The notes beneath the pieces were generated by a model. The model made no database searches. It was not told the origin of the DNA and saw only the letters and a program-made list of their open reading frames with translations. DNA of 27,088 nucleotides from an uncultured Phascolarctobacterium sp. (GTDB lineage: Bacteria > Bacillota > Negativicutes > Acidaminococcales > Acidaminococcaceae): positions 1 through 27,088 of the forward strand of contig CAAEPE010000019.1 of assembly GCA_900757795.1 (NCBI GenBank). The letters run 5' to 3'. Positions 8,124 to 16,256 of the stretch are shown here, piece by piece. Position 1 is the first letter of the stretch, and every line of letters begins with the position of its first letter. The position numbers and the translations under genes are program-made.

Positions 8124-8842
8124 CCTTTACCCAGCCAATCGGCAATCAGCGCGCCTGCCTGCTCGCTGTATTCCGTAAAGCTGTGGTCGCCGTTAGGATA
8201 AAGATGCAGCTCGCCGTTGGCGCCCAAAAGCTCGGCGTTGCGCTTAGCCTGCTCCACCAAAACAGTTTCGTCGCCCTCGCAGTGCAGCAGCAGTACCGGC
8301 CTGTTCCGCCAGCCGCGCAAAATTTCGCTTAAATCATAATTGTCAAAGTCCGTCAAAAAATCCGGCGTCAAAGCACATTCGCCGCGCTCGTCATTAAAAT
8401 GCAATGTTTCGCCTGCGTCCAGCCGCTCATAATATTCGTCTGTCATCACATAGCGAAAAGTTTCCCGCAAATTGTTAGGCGTCGCCCACAAAATCAGCTT
8501 AGCAATTTGAGTATCCTGCCCGGCAGTGATAATGGAAGCCGCGCCGCCTAAGCTGCGTCCTAAAAGATATACCTCACATCCCGGCTGACGCTGGCGTACC
8601 GCAGCAATAACCGCCTCTAGCTCCGCCACCTGACGGGAAATAATCTGCGTGCCCGTAAAATTAAAACGCACCACGCTGGCATGAGCGGCGCACTGATACG
8701 CCACGCCCGCAGCTCTGCCGCCGCTGTCGCGGCTGCCGCGAAAACCGTGAGCCATAACCAAAACTGCATTTTTGTCGCTGCGGTTTGGCTCCACAATACA
8801 TTCTATGGGACCTAAAGGCCCTTGAAAAGTAAAATTCTGCAT
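8117..8842 (-). CDS. Alpha/beta hydrolase (serine esterase type)
   Basis: A 241-residue cytoplasmic alpha/beta hydrolase. The catalytic triad can be read as S97 in the nucleophile elbow GRSLGG, D191 in HCEGDE and H220 in NGDHSF. The oxyanion-hole region is MAHGFRGSRDSGG (30-42). The pattern resembles small serine peptidase/esterase-like hydrolases, but the substrate cannot be told. It starts at ATG 8842 behind GAGGTG, has its own promoter, and is followed at once by the promoter of the next operon. No clear terminator separates the two. Confidence 0.88.
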   Translation of the reverse strand: MQNFTFQGPLGPIECIVEPNRSDKNAVLVMAHGFRGSRDSGGRAAGVAYQCAAHASVVRFNFTGTQIISRQVAELEAVIAAVRQRQPGCEVYLLGRSLGGAASIITAGQDTQIAKLILWATPNNLRETFRYVMTDEYYERLDAGETLHFNDERGECALTPDFLTDFDNYDLSEILRGWRNRPVLLLHCEGDETVLVEQAKRNAELLGANGELHLYPNGDHSFTEYSEQAGALIADWLGKGC

Positions 8843-8865
8843 GTTGTTACACCTCGTTAGCTAAT

Positions 8866-8874
8866 ATTATAACA
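8866..8874 (-). promoter_or_regulatory. Extended -10 promoter of the hydrolase gene
   Basis: TGTTATAAT, a TG-N extended -10 box, lies 24 bases upstream of ATG 8842. No good -35 is seen 17 bases further, which is normal for extended -10 promoters. Confidence 0.6.
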
Positions 8875-8902
8875 CAAAAACAGAGTTAACGCTTGCGCTG
8901 GC

Positions 8903-8950
8903 TTTCTTTAACTTCTTTTGCCAAAAAGAAGTTAAAAGAAAAGTGCGCAG
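8903..8950 (+). repeat. Diverged repeat module A (copy A')
   Basis: A 13-bp stem (8907-8919 with 8924-8936, loop GCCA) is built on AACTTCTTTT/AAAAGAAGTT and followed by AAAAGTGCGC. It is a diverged version of the better conserved module A that begins about 70 bases downstream. Confidence 0.6.
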
Positions 8951-8973
8951 GATTTGTTATAAATTATTGGTGG

Positions 8974-9087
8974 GCGTTCACGAGAACGTCGGCGTGTCTT
9001 TATTCAACTTCTTTTGTCGCCAAAAGAAGTTGCCAAGAAAAGCGCGCGCTTTTCGAAGCGCGGCAAAGAATCTTCGACGTTCATTGA
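8974..9087 (+). repeat. Intergenic repeat module A, copy 1
   Basis: Three hairpins stand in a row: GCGTTC/GAACGT (8974-8979/8984-8989), CAACTTCTTTTG/CAAAAGAAGTTG with loop TCGC (9005-9016/9021-9032), and CGCGCTT-TTCG-AAGCGCG (9045-9062), a classic stable UUCG tetraloop. Positions 8990-9084 match 26983-27076 with one inserted C and no other difference. Frames running through this block give no credible protein. Confidence 0.85.
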
Positions 9088-9323
9088 TAGTTCGCACTTT
9101 GTAACAAGGCTTGCCAAATGCGTAGTTTTTGGGGCTAGCAGCTTCGTGTTCTTTAGGCTCGCAATGCAGAGCTTTGGCGGTCTACCGCAAAATGCAAATT
9201 TACTTTAAGCGTGTAAGCAAAGCTTCGTATTTTAGGTTTTGGACATCGTGTCCAAAGATGCTCGCTAATTTTTTGATATTATATCCGAATTTTTCTGCCA
9301 GCCTTGCTTGATAGAAAGTTTTG

Positions 9324-9372
9324 GCTGTAAGCAGCGATTATATGCTGTTTTGCATATAATCGCTCTTACAGC
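9324..9372. repeat. Long near-perfect hairpin
   Basis: Positions 9324-9345 and 9352-9372 form a 21-bp stem with a single bulged C (9332) and loop TGTTTT. No T-tract follows on either strand, so it is not a standard terminator. It lies between the repeat modules of this noncoding block. The surrounding 9088-9426 shows no gene, only smaller hairpins such as GGACA/TGTCC at 9241-9253. Confidence 0.75.
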
Positions 9373-9426
9373 TTAAGGCGAACTATATCACGTTCGTCTA
9401 ATACCGTTGGCAGGAAGACGCATGTG

Positions 9427-9515
9427 AGACTTGGCACCTGCAAATAAGGCTCTTTTTGCATACTTTTTCGCGCCTTTGCGAAAAAGTATGATATAGTGGC
9501 AGGCGTACAGCTCGC
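9427..9515 (-). repeat. Intergenic repeat module B, copy 1 (inverted)
   Basis: Read on the minus strand, this segment aligns with 26768-26862. A 13-bp hairpin (9459-9471/9478-9490, CATACTTTTTCGC arm) is followed by a conserved block, GAGCCTTATTTGCAGGTG, that differs from the other copy at only one position. The hairpin arms differ between the copies but stay complementary. Confidence 0.8.
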
Positions 9516-9531
9516 ACGTCTATCCAAAAAG

Positions 9532-9572
9532 AAAAAAAGACTTCATCCAGCTTTTACCCTGAATGAAGTCTT
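9532..9572 (-). terminator. Terminator of thrS
   Basis: AAGACTTCAT (9537-9546) pairs with ATGAAGTCTT (9563-9572). On the minus strand the stem is followed by a run of seven T residues. It lies 25 bases after the thrS stop. The plus strand also has a TTATTTTT tract, so it could act in both directions. Confidence 0.85.
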
Positions 9573-9596
9573 ATTTTTACATTTTTAGCTCAAAAA

Positions 9597-11390
9597 TTAT
9601 TTTTTCGCTTTAGACTCAACAACCTCTTTAAGAATAGCCTCAAAATCTGCAAAGCTCATTGCGCCCATGTCGCCTTCTGCGCGGTTACGCGGCGAAACAG
9701 TGCCGTTTTCCATATCGCGGTCGCCGACTACCAGCATATACGGAACCTTTTCCAACTGTCCTTCGCGAATCTTCTTGCCGATTTTTTCGTTGCGAGCGTC
9801 CACGGTTACGCGGTAGCCGTCAACTTCCAGCTTAGCAGCCAAATCCTTGCAGTAATCCACTGCTCTGTCGGTTACAGGCAAGAAACGAACTTGCTCCGGA
9901 GCCATCCAAGTGGGCAGCGCGCCGGCGTAGGTTTCAATCAGATAAGCCAAGGTGCGCTCATAGCAGCCCAAGGAAGTACGGTGAATAATATAAGGCAGCT
10001 TTTTCTCGCCGTTTTCATCAACATAATACATGCCAAATTTTTCTGCCAGCAGCATATCAATTTGAATGGTTACAATGGTATCTTCCTTACCAAATACATT
10101 GTGGAACTGAATATCCAGCTTCGGACCATAGAAAGCGGCTTCATCAATGCCAACTTCATATTCTACGCCCAAATCGTCGAGAATTTTCTGCATAACGCTT
10201 TGCGCATGCTCCCATTGCTCTGCAGTGCCCTCGTATTTATTATTCGGGTTAGCAGGATCCCATTGGGAGAAACGGAAGGTACATTTATCCAGCATACCAA
10301 CAGTATCCAAGCAATATTTAGCCAAATCCAAACAGCCTTTAAATTCTTCCTCTAATTGGTCAGGACGCAGAATTAAATGACCTTCGGAAATAGTAAATTG
10401 ACGCACGCGGATTAAGCCGTGCATTTCGCCGCTGTCCTCGTTGCGGAACAAGGTGGAGGTTTCACCCAAACGCATGGGCAGCTCGCGGTAGGAACGCTGA
10501 CGATTTAAAAATACCTGATATTGGAACGGACAGGTCATAGGACGCAGAGCGAAGCACTCTTTAGTTTCATCATGAGGGTCGCCCAAAATAAACATACCGT
10601 CCAAATAATGATCCCAGTGACCGGAAATGCGGTACAAATCGCGTTTTGCCATAAGCGGAGTTTTGGTCAGCAGATAACCGCGTTTTTGCTCCACATCTTC
10701 AATCCAGCGCTGCAAAAGCTGGATAACACGCGCGCCTTTCGGCAGCAAAATCGGCAAGCCTTGGCCGATATAATCAACGGTAGTAAAATATTCCAAATCG
10801 CGTCCCAATTTGTTGTGGTCACGTTTTAAAGCTTCAGCCTGCTGCTCCAAATATGCGTCCAGCTCTTCCTTTTTGGGGAAAGCTACGCCGTAAATGCGCT
10901 GCAGCATTTTGCGGTTGGAATCGCCGCGCCAGTAAGCGCCGGTTGCGGAGGTCAATTTAATGGCGTTGCCTTTAATGCGTCCAGTGGAATCCAAATGAGG
11001 TCCGGCGCACAAATCGGTGAAATCGCCTTGCTTGTAGAAGCTGATAACAGCGTCCTCCGGCAAATCGTTAATCAATTCCACCTTATATGGCTCTTCTTTT
11101 TCTTCCATAAATTTAATAGCTTCTGCGCGAGGCAGCTCAAAACGCTCTAATTTAATTTTTTCCTTACAGATTTTGCGCATTTCTGCTTCCAGTGCTGCTA
11201 AATCTTCGGGAGTAAACGGCGCCGGAGTATCGAAATCATAATAAAAACCGTTATCAATGCTGGGGCCAATGGCTAGCTTAACCTCGGGGTGCAATCTTTT
11301 CATAGCCTGCGCCAATACGTGAGAGCAGGTATGCCAATAGGTTTGGCGATATTCTCTGTTTTCAAAGCTAAATTTGTTTTCTTCAGACAT
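9597..11390 (-). CDS. thrS: Threonyl-tRNA synthetase, TGS-less type
   Basis: ThrRS charges tRNA-Thr in the cytoplasm. This 597-residue form begins almost directly with the editing domain: H20 and H24 of HxxxH, then C and H in DLCAGPH, the usual zinc-like editing site. The N-terminal TGS domain of about 60 residues found in most bacterial ThrRS is missing. The class II catalytic core keeps its zinc-site Cys in MTCPFQ (canonical MNCPGH), His in ISEGH and His in IIHRTSLG. Motif 2 reads FRNEDSGEMHGLIRVRQFT. These differences point to a divergent ThrRS subclass rather than decay. The start is ATG 11390, 9 bases after AGGAGG. The open frame continues upstream to 11558 only because the T-box leader happens to be open. 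Confidence 0.93.
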   Translation of the reverse strand: MSEENKFSFENREYRQTYWHTCSHVLAQAMKRLHPEVKLAIGPSIDNGFYYDFDTPAPFTPEDLAALEAEMRKICKEKIKLERFELPRAEAIKFMEEKEEPYKVELINDLPEDAVISFYKQGDFTDLCAGPHLDSTGRIKGNAIKLTSATGAYWRGDSNRKMLQRIYGVAFPKKEELDAYLEQQAEALKRDHNKLGRDLEYFTTVDYIGQGLPILLPKGARVIQLLQRWIEDVEQKRGYLLTKTPLMAKRDLYRISGHWDHYLDGMFILGDPHDETKECFALRPMTCPFQYQVFLNRQRSYRELPMRLGETSTLFRNEDSGEMHGLIRVRQFTISEGHLILRPDQLEEEFKGCLDLAKYCLDTVGMLDKCTFRFSQWDPANPNNKYEGTAEQWEHAQSVMQKILDDLGVEYEVGIDEAAFYGPKLDIQFHNVFGKEDTIVTIQIDMLLAEKFGMYYVDENGEKKLPYIIHRTSLGCYERTLAYLIETYAGALPTWMAPEQVRFLPVTDRAVDYCKDLAAKLEVDGYRVTVDARNEKIGKKIREGQLEKVPYMLVVGDRDMENGTVSPRNRAEGDMGAMSFADFEAILKEVVESKAKK

Positions 11391-11437
11391 TTTTCTTTTC
11401 CTCCTATAACATGTATCTGAACAATGTGAGGCGGAGC

Positions 11438-11476
11438 AAAAAAATAAACCCCGATCCCTCACCAAAGGGACGGAGT
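11438..11476 (-). terminator. T-box terminator
   Basis: ACTCCG-TCCCT pairs with AGGGA-T-CGGGGT (one bulged T) around loop TTGGTG. The stem is followed by TTATTTTTTT. It lies directly after the antiterminator box and 48 bases before the thrS start. Confidence 0.9.
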
Positions 11477-11697
11477 TATCCGCGGTTCCACCCTCATTGA
11501 CATATGTAGTGACATACGCCCACTCGGTATCGTTAACGCCGATAATACGGACTGGCATACTTGCAGCAGCTTTCCGCAGTCAGTTTGAAGGCGGTACGCC
11601 AATCGTATTACCCTGCTGCTCTCAGCCGCGGCAGCATTTTCTGTGAGGATTAGGACGACGGCAGTTCCTTCGCATTACCTTTTCTTTTTTAACCTAT
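11438..11697 (-). promoter_or_regulatory. T-box leader of thrS (tRNA-Thr sensing)
   Basis: The T-box antiterminator sequence GGGTGGAACCGCGG is present on the minus strand (complement of 11480-11493). Stem I can be followed: base GAAGG/CCTTC (complement of 11667-11671 and 11587-11591), then a specifier loop whose 3' side GTACCG contains ACC (11593-11595), a threonine codon, then GCC/GGC and TCGT/ACGA pairs. Uncharged tRNA-Thr (GGU anticodon) should pair with ACC and stabilise the antiterminator, so thrS is expressed when threonine is short. Confidence 0.93.
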
Positions 11698-11703
11698 GCT
11701 GTA

Positions 11704-11731
11704 ATTATAGCACACTTCCAAACCTTGTCAA
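11704..11731 (-). promoter_or_regulatory. thrS promoter
   Basis: TTGACA (11726-11731) and TATAAT (11704-11709) are both perfect, with a 16-base spacer. Transcription should start near 11697 and run into Stem I of the T-box. Confidence 0.9.
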
Positions 11732-11739
11732 GGTTTCAC

Positions 11740-11768
11740 TGGCAAAAAAAGAATTTATGCTGTATAAT
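11740..11768 (+). promoter_or_regulatory. Promoter of the DUF4127 gene
   Basis: A perfect TATAAT (11763-11768) lies 17 bases after a weak TGGCAA -35 candidate (11740-11745). It is 43 bases before the start codon and back to back with the thrS promoter, only 8 bases away. Confidence 0.55.
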
Positions 11769-11811
11769 AGTTAAAGCTTTTATTTTACTTTGACGAAAGG
11801 AGCAGGCTTAT

Positions 11812-13383
11812 ATGCTGAAAAATTTACACAAAAAATATATTTTGGCAGCAGCTTTATGCGCAGCCAGCCTGCTGCCTGCAACCGCCAGCGCCAAAAAATT
11901 AACCTTATTATATATTCCGCTGGATAATCGTCCCGTATGCGTCGATTATGTAAAAGAAACTATGGAGGCTGCGGACTGCAAAATTATTCTGCCGCCGGAA
12001 AAATATATTGCCAATAGCGAGCGCAACGGCAACCCCGAAGGAATTTGGGAATGGCTGGAAACCAAGGCGCCCAAAGCCGACGCCGCCGTCATCAGCACGG
12101 ACAGTCTACTGTACGGCGGACTTGTCGCCAGCCGCACCCATCATATTACCAAAGAGCAGCTTAACCAACGTTTGCAGCGCCTTTACGAATTAAAAACGGC
12201 GCTGCCCATTAAATTATACGCTTTTTCCACGGTTATGCGCACGCCCCGCGCCAGCAAGGGACGCGTGGAGCCGCCCTATTATGCGGAAATCGGCCCCAGT
12301 ATTTTTGCTTACAGCCAGCTTTTGGATAAGCAGGAGCAAAATAAACTGTCGCCTGCGGAGCGTCTCAAAAAGCAAGCCTTGGAGCGCAATCTGCCCCGGG
12401 CTGATTTGGACGACTGGCTGACGCGCCGCGCCAAAAATTTGCAAATCAACCAAGAGCTGACGCACATGGCGCGCAACGGCAAATTTCACTATTTGGCCAT
12501 CGGCAAGGACGATAACGCAACCCTATCTTCAACGCACATGGAAGCGCGGCAGCTGCATCTTGCCACCTTTGACATGGCGCCGCAAAGCTTTCAAATTCTG
12601 GACGGTGTGGATCAGCTGGGACTTTTGCTTTTGGTGCGCGCTTATAACGAAGCCTTGGCTAAGCAGCCCACTATTTTTTCTTTGTACAGTCCCGGTGTAG
12701 GCGCGGCTACTCTGCCCCAATACAGCGACGCCCGTCTGCAGGATTCCGTGCCTCAGCAAATTATTGCCGCTGGTGCGGTGCAGACCAATTCCGCTCAAAC
12801 TGCCGATTTAATTTTAGCCTTAAACACGCCGCAGGACGGTATAGTCAAGGATTCCACCGCTGACGATAATCAATTTTTCGCTTCCATAGCCAACAAAAAT
12901 TTTTCTCAAACTCTTGAACAGCATTTAGCTTACGGCAGACAAGTTTCCTTAGCCGATATCAGTTATTCCAACGGCGCGGACAACGGCTTTATGAATATTT
13001 TGGCGCGCAGCCAATATATATCTAAGCTAGCCGCCTACAACGGCTGGAACACTGCCGATAATGCCGTAGGCTATGCCATTGCTCAAGGTCTGCTTGCTTC
13101 TTCCATGAACGAGAACGAGCGCAAACTGCTGCTGCGTCAGCGGCTCATTGACGATTGGTATTACCAAAGCAACGCCCGCCGCAAAATCAGCAGCGAGCTG
13201 GAAAAGCACAATCGCGAAGATATGAAGTACGACTTAGGCACAGCCGCCAAACCTATTCTGCAATATATCACCCACGAATGCGAAAGCTTGGCTGCGCAGT
13301 ATGATATCACCAAAAGCAGTCAATTTAAGCTAAGCTTTCCTTGGTCTCGCCTATTTGAGATTGATGTAAAAATGAAAAAATAA
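11812..13383 (+). CDS. Secreted DUF4127 family protein
   Basis: This 523-residue protein has a Sec signal peptide (positive MLKNLHKKY, hydrophobic AAALCAASLLP, likely cleavage after ATASA near residue 27). The mature part opens with LLYIPLDNRPVCVDY and continues with STDSLLYGGLVASR, features of the DUF4127 family. The family function is not known to me. The soluble, tail-less C-terminus suggests a periplasmic or extracytoplasmic protein. ATG 11812 follows AAAGGAG at suitable spacing. It is the only plus-strand protein gene in the window and is flanked by thrS (divergent) and an anion transporter (convergent), so context gives no role. Confidence 0.85.
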   Translation: MLKNLHKKYILAAALCAASLLPATASAKKLTLLYIPLDNRPVCVDYVKETMEAADCKIILPPEKYIANSERNGNPEGIWEWLETKAPKADAAVISTDSLLYGGLVASRTHHITKEQLNQRLQRLYELKTALPIKLYAFSTVMRTPRASKGRVEPPYYAEIGPSIFAYSQLLDKQEQNKLSPAERLKKQALERNLPRADLDDWLTRRAKNLQINQELTHMARNGKFHYLAIGKDDNATLSSTHMEARQLHLATFDMAPQSFQILDGVDQLGLLLLVRAYNEALAKQPTIFSLYSPGVGAATLPQYSDARLQDSVPQQIIAAGAVQTNSAQTADLILALNTPQDGIVKDSTADDNQFFASIANKNFSQTLEQHLAYGRQVSLADISYSNGADNGFMNILARSQYISKLAAYNGWNTADNAVGYAIAQGLLASSMNENERKLLLRQRLIDDWYYQSNARRKISSELEKHNREDMKYDLGTAAKPILQYITHECESLAAQYDITKSSQFKLSFPWSRLFEIDVKMKK

Positions 13384-13397
13384 ATTTTACAGCACAA

Positions 13398-13428
13398 AAA
13401 AGCCTGCCGCTTAAAGCGACAGGCTTTT
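13398..13428. terminator. Bidirectional terminator between DUF4127 and transporter A
   Basis: AAAAGCCTG-C-CGC pairs with GCG-A-CAGGCTTTT around loop TTAAA. The plus strand continues TTTTGTTGTTTT and the minus strand TTTTTTGTG, so it can end both converging transcripts. Confidence 0.9.
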
Positions 13429-13440
13429 GTTGTTTTACCC

Positions 13441-14715
13441 TTATTTACCAGGGAAGAACGGCCATACCATAGGAATTACTACCAAGGAAACTACGAAAGC
13501 TACCAGAACCAAGCCGGTACCAGCTTTTACATAGTCCATGAATTTGTATCCGCCAGGGCCAAGTACCAAGGTGTTAGGAGGAGTACCAACAGGAGTTGCA
13601 AATGCGCAGGAAGCAGCAACGGCAATAGCCATCAAAACTGCTTTCGGGTCAGCGCCCAGTTGTTTGGAAATTGCAATACCAATTGGGCACAGCAGAGCTG
13701 CAGATGCAGTGTTGGACATAAATTGGGTCAAGCCGCAGGACAGAATGAACAGAACACCGGTTACAACCAGCGGAGACGGAGAACCGCCCATCAGGCCAAC
13801 GGTCCATTCAGCGATAAGTTTGCCGGCGCCGGTTTTATCCATAGCGGAGGATACGGGCATCATACCTGCAAACAGGAAAATGGTTACCCAGTCGATAGAA
13901 GCATAAGCTTGTTTTTCAGTCAGGCAGCCAGTCAGAACGCAAATCAATGCGCCAATAACAGCAGCCATTTCCAAGGTTACGCCTTTAATGCCAAGAGCCA
14001 TTACCAGTACAACTGCAATCAGAATAACGCCGGAAATGATCATCTTGTTTTTAGAGGTTTCGTTAGCTTCGATTTCTTGCTCGATTTCTTGGTCAGCATC
14101 CAGTTGTTTGTTCGGCAGCAAATATTTGCCGACAAACATCATGTAGAGCATACCTGCTACGGAAACAGGAATACCAATCCAAGCAAATTCAAAGAAGCCA
14201 AAGGGAGGCAAACCAGCAGCAGTCATAGCACCGGTAGCGATAATGTTAGGCGGTGTACCAACCATGGTGATGATACCGCCCCAACCGCAGGCAAATGCCA
14301 AAGGCATCAGCTGACGGGAAGCCGGGATTTTTGCAGAAGAGCAAATACCCAAAGCAACAGGCAGCAGGCAGGCAGCAGTACCGGTGTTGGACAATACTGC
14401 GGACAGCAGAGTACCAACGATCATCAGACCAAACATCAAGCTGTTTTCACCGGTACCAACCATTTTAACAACGGTGTTACCAATTGCTTGAGCCAAGCCG
14501 GTGTAGAACATTGCTGCACCAACTACGAACATGCCGGCGAACAAAACTACGGTAGAGTTAGACAAGCCACTAAATACTTGTTTAGTAGGAATCAAGCCTA
14601 ACAGACCGCAGGCAATGGCGCCAGCGGTAGCAGTAACTGCGAGGGGAATAAGTTCGGTTACGAATAATAACGCAATTACAGCCAACAGAATTAAACATTT
14701 AATTGCTGGGGACAT
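13441..14715 (-). CDS. SLC13/DASS family anion permease, paralogue A
   Basis: A 424-residue membrane protein of the divalent anion:sodium symporter family (SLC13/DASS), with about ten hydrophobic segments. Two pseudo-repeat signatures contain SNT motifs (LSNTGTAA near 108-115, MSNTASAA near 334-341), each followed by a GTPPN segment. In characterised DASS members the SNT motifs help bind Na+ and the carboxylate substrate. Likely substrates are C4-dicarboxylates such as succinate, but the sequence alone cannot exclude other anions. It is about 91% identical to paralogue B. The differences cluster in a hydrophilic central loop (about residues 201-227). AAAGGAGG precedes ATG 14715. Confidence 0.88.
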   Translation of the reverse strand: MSPAIKCLILLAVIALLFVTELIPLAVTATAGAIACGLLGLIPTKQVFSGLSNSTVVLFAGMFVVGAAMFYTGLAQAIGNTVVKMVGTGENSLMFGLMIVGTLLSAVLSNTGTAACLLPVALGICSSAKIPASRQLMPLAFACGWGGIITMVGTPPNIIATGAMTAAGLPPFGFFEFAWIGIPVSVAGMLYMMFVGKYLLPNKQLDADQEIEQEIEANETSKNKMIISGVILIAVVLVMALGIKGVTLEMAAVIGALICVLTGCLTEKQAYASIDWVTIFLFAGMMPVSSAMDKTGAGKLIAEWTVGLMGGSPSPLVVTGVLFILSCGLTQFMSNTASAALLCPIGIAISKQLGADPKAVLMAIAVAASCAFATPVGTPPNTLVLGPGGYKFMDYVKAGTGLVLVAFVVSLVVIPMVWPFFPGK

Positions 14716-14877
14716 TTAAAGTTCCTCCTTTAAAAAATATTTATATATAATGTCCCTAAGGACACCATATATCGAAAGCTTTATTAACTTTTCAAAGTGC
14801 ATAATTTACTTTTAAAAATTAAATAACTTACTAAAATTTTAACTGCAATAATCATAACAGCATTTTACGAAAACTTC

Positions 14878-14893
14878 TGTTGCTTAAGCAACA
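14878..14893. promoter_or_regulatory. 16-base perfect palindrome upstream of transporter A
   Basis: TGTTGCTTAAGCAACA is a perfect palindrome without a spacer, 163 bases upstream of transporter A and touching the terminator of transporter B. It may be a regulator binding site or the lower part of the terminator structure. Between it and ATG 14715 the AT-rich region also holds a TGTCC/GGACA hairpin (14750-14763). I could not choose a promoter there with confidence. Confidence 0.45.
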
Positions 14894-14931
14894 AAAATAC
14901 GCGTCGCACCTGAAAGCACGACGCGTATTTT
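14894..14931. terminator. Terminator of transporter B
   Basis: A perfect 13-bp stem, AAAATACGCGTCG (14894-14906) with its complement at 14919-14931, has a 12-base loop. The T residues of the stem continue as TTTTTGT on the minus strand and TTTTGCTTTTTTT on the plus strand. It lies 50 bases after the transporter B stop. Confidence 0.85.
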
Positions 14932-14981
14932 GCTTTTTTTAGTTTTTTAATTATTATTTGCCTTATTTTATAGCAAACTAC

Positions 14982-16256
14982 TTATTTGCCAGGGAAAAAC
15001 GGCCATACCATAGGAATTACTACCAAGGACACAACGAAGCATACCAGCACTAAGCCTGTACCGGCTTTTACATAATCCATAAATTTGTAGTTGCCAGGGC
15101 CAAGAACCAAGGTGTTAGGAGGAGTACCAACAGGAGTTGCAAATGCACAGGAAGCAGCAACGGCAATAGCCATCAAAACTGCTTTCGGGTCAGCTCCCAG
15201 TTGTTTGGAAATTGCAATACCAATCGGGCACAGCAAAGCTGCAGATGCAGTATTAGACATAAACTGAGTTAAAATACAGCTTAAAGCAAACAGTACGGCA
15301 GTTACTACCATAGGAGAAGGAGAACCACCCATCAAGCCAACGGTCCATTCAGCAATAAGTTTACCAGCGCCGGTTTTATCCATAGCGGTGGAAACAGGCA
15401 TCATACCGGCAAACAGGAAAATTGTTACCCAGTCGATAGAAGCATAAGCTTGTTTTTCAGTCAGGCAGCCGGTCAAAACGCATACCAAAGCTCCGACAAT
15501 AGCTGCCATTTCCAAGGTTACGCCTTTAATACCAAGAGCCATTACCAATACAACTGCAATCAAAATAACGCCGGAAATAATTTGCTTTTTGGAATCATGG
15601 CTGGAAGCTTCAATTTCCTGCTCAATTTCCTGATCGGCACTCAATTCTGCTTTAGGCAATAAATGTTTGCCAATAAACATCATGTAGAGCATACCTGCTA
15701 CGGAAACAGGAATACCAATCCAAGCAAATTCAAAGAAACCAAAAGTCGGCAGTCCGGCAGCACTTAAAGCGCCGGTAGCAATAATATTAGGCGGCGTGCC
15801 AACCATGGTGATGATACCGCCCCAACCACAGGCAAATGCCAAAGGCATCAGCTGGCGGGAAGCCGGAATCTTTGCAGATGCACAAATACCTAAAGCTACG
15901 GGCAAAAGGCAGGCAGCAGTACCGGTGTTAGATAAAACGGATGAAAGCAGTGTGCCAACCATCATCAGGCCGAACATCAAGCTATTTTCACCGGTACCAA
16001 CCATTTTTACAACCTTGTTGCCGATTTCTTGCGCCAGGCCGGTGTAAAACATGGCAGCGCCAACGACGAACATGCCGGCAAATAAAACTACGGTAGAATT
16101 TGACAGGCCGCTGAATACTTGTTTAGCAGGAATCAGGCCCAATAAACCGCAGGCTACAGCGCCAGCAGTAGCAGTAATTGCCAAAGGAATAAGTTCTGTT
16201 ACAAAAAATAACGCAACTACTGCCAAAAGAATTAAACACTTAATTGCAGGGGACAT
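14982..16256 (-). CDS. SLC13/DASS family anion permease, paralogue B
   Basis: A second 424-residue DASS permease, with the same start (MSPAIKCLILLAV), SNT and GTPPN motifs and C-terminus (VWPFFPGK) as paralogue A. I count about 36 differing residues. Long stretches of DNA are nearly identical, especially in the last third, while the hydrophilic central loop has diverged most (KAELSAD and SSHDSKKQ here). A recent tandem duplication, with or without gene conversion, explains this. AAAGGAGG precedes ATG 16256. Its upstream region differs completely from that of paralogue A, so the two are probably regulated differently. Dicarboxylate (succinate or related) uptake is the likely role; substrate is inferred. 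Confidence 0.88.
   Translation of the reverse strand: MSPAIKCLILLAVVALFFVTELIPLAITATAGAVACGLLGLIPAKQVFSGLSNSTVVLFAGMFVVGAAMFYTGLAQEIGNKVVKMVGTGENSLMFGLMMVGTLLSSVLSNTGTAACLLPVALGICASAKIPASRQLMPLAFACGWGGIITMVGTPPNIIATGALSAAGLPTFGFFEFAWIGIPVSVAGMLYMMFIGKHLLPKAELSADQEIEQEIEASSHDSKKQIISGVILIAVVLVMALGIKGVTLEMAAIVGALVCVLTGCLTEKQAYASIDWVTIFLFAGMMPVSTAMDKTGAGKLIAEWTVGLMGGSPSPMVVTAVLFALSCILTQFMSNTASAALLCPIGIAISKQLGADPKAVLMAIAVAASCAFATPVGTPPNTLVLGPGNYKFMDYVKAGTGLVLVCFVVSLVVIPMVWPFFPGK

Noticed and set aside
8903..9087. CRISPR array
   Set aside because: Repeats are hairpin modules of unequal length without regular spacers; no cas genes.
8893..9311. Several small plus-strand open frames in the noncoding block
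   Set aside because: They translate repeat module A and hairpins, lack ribosome sites, and overlap each other in different frames.
11391..11558. N-terminal extension of ThrRS by 56 residues
   Set aside because: It translates the T-box antiterminator and terminator; ATG 11390 has AGGAGG and the expected MSEEN start.
13660..14601. 313-codon open frame antisense to transporter A
   Set aside because: Gln/Asn/His-rich shadow of a hydrophobic membrane protein gene; nothing supports expression.
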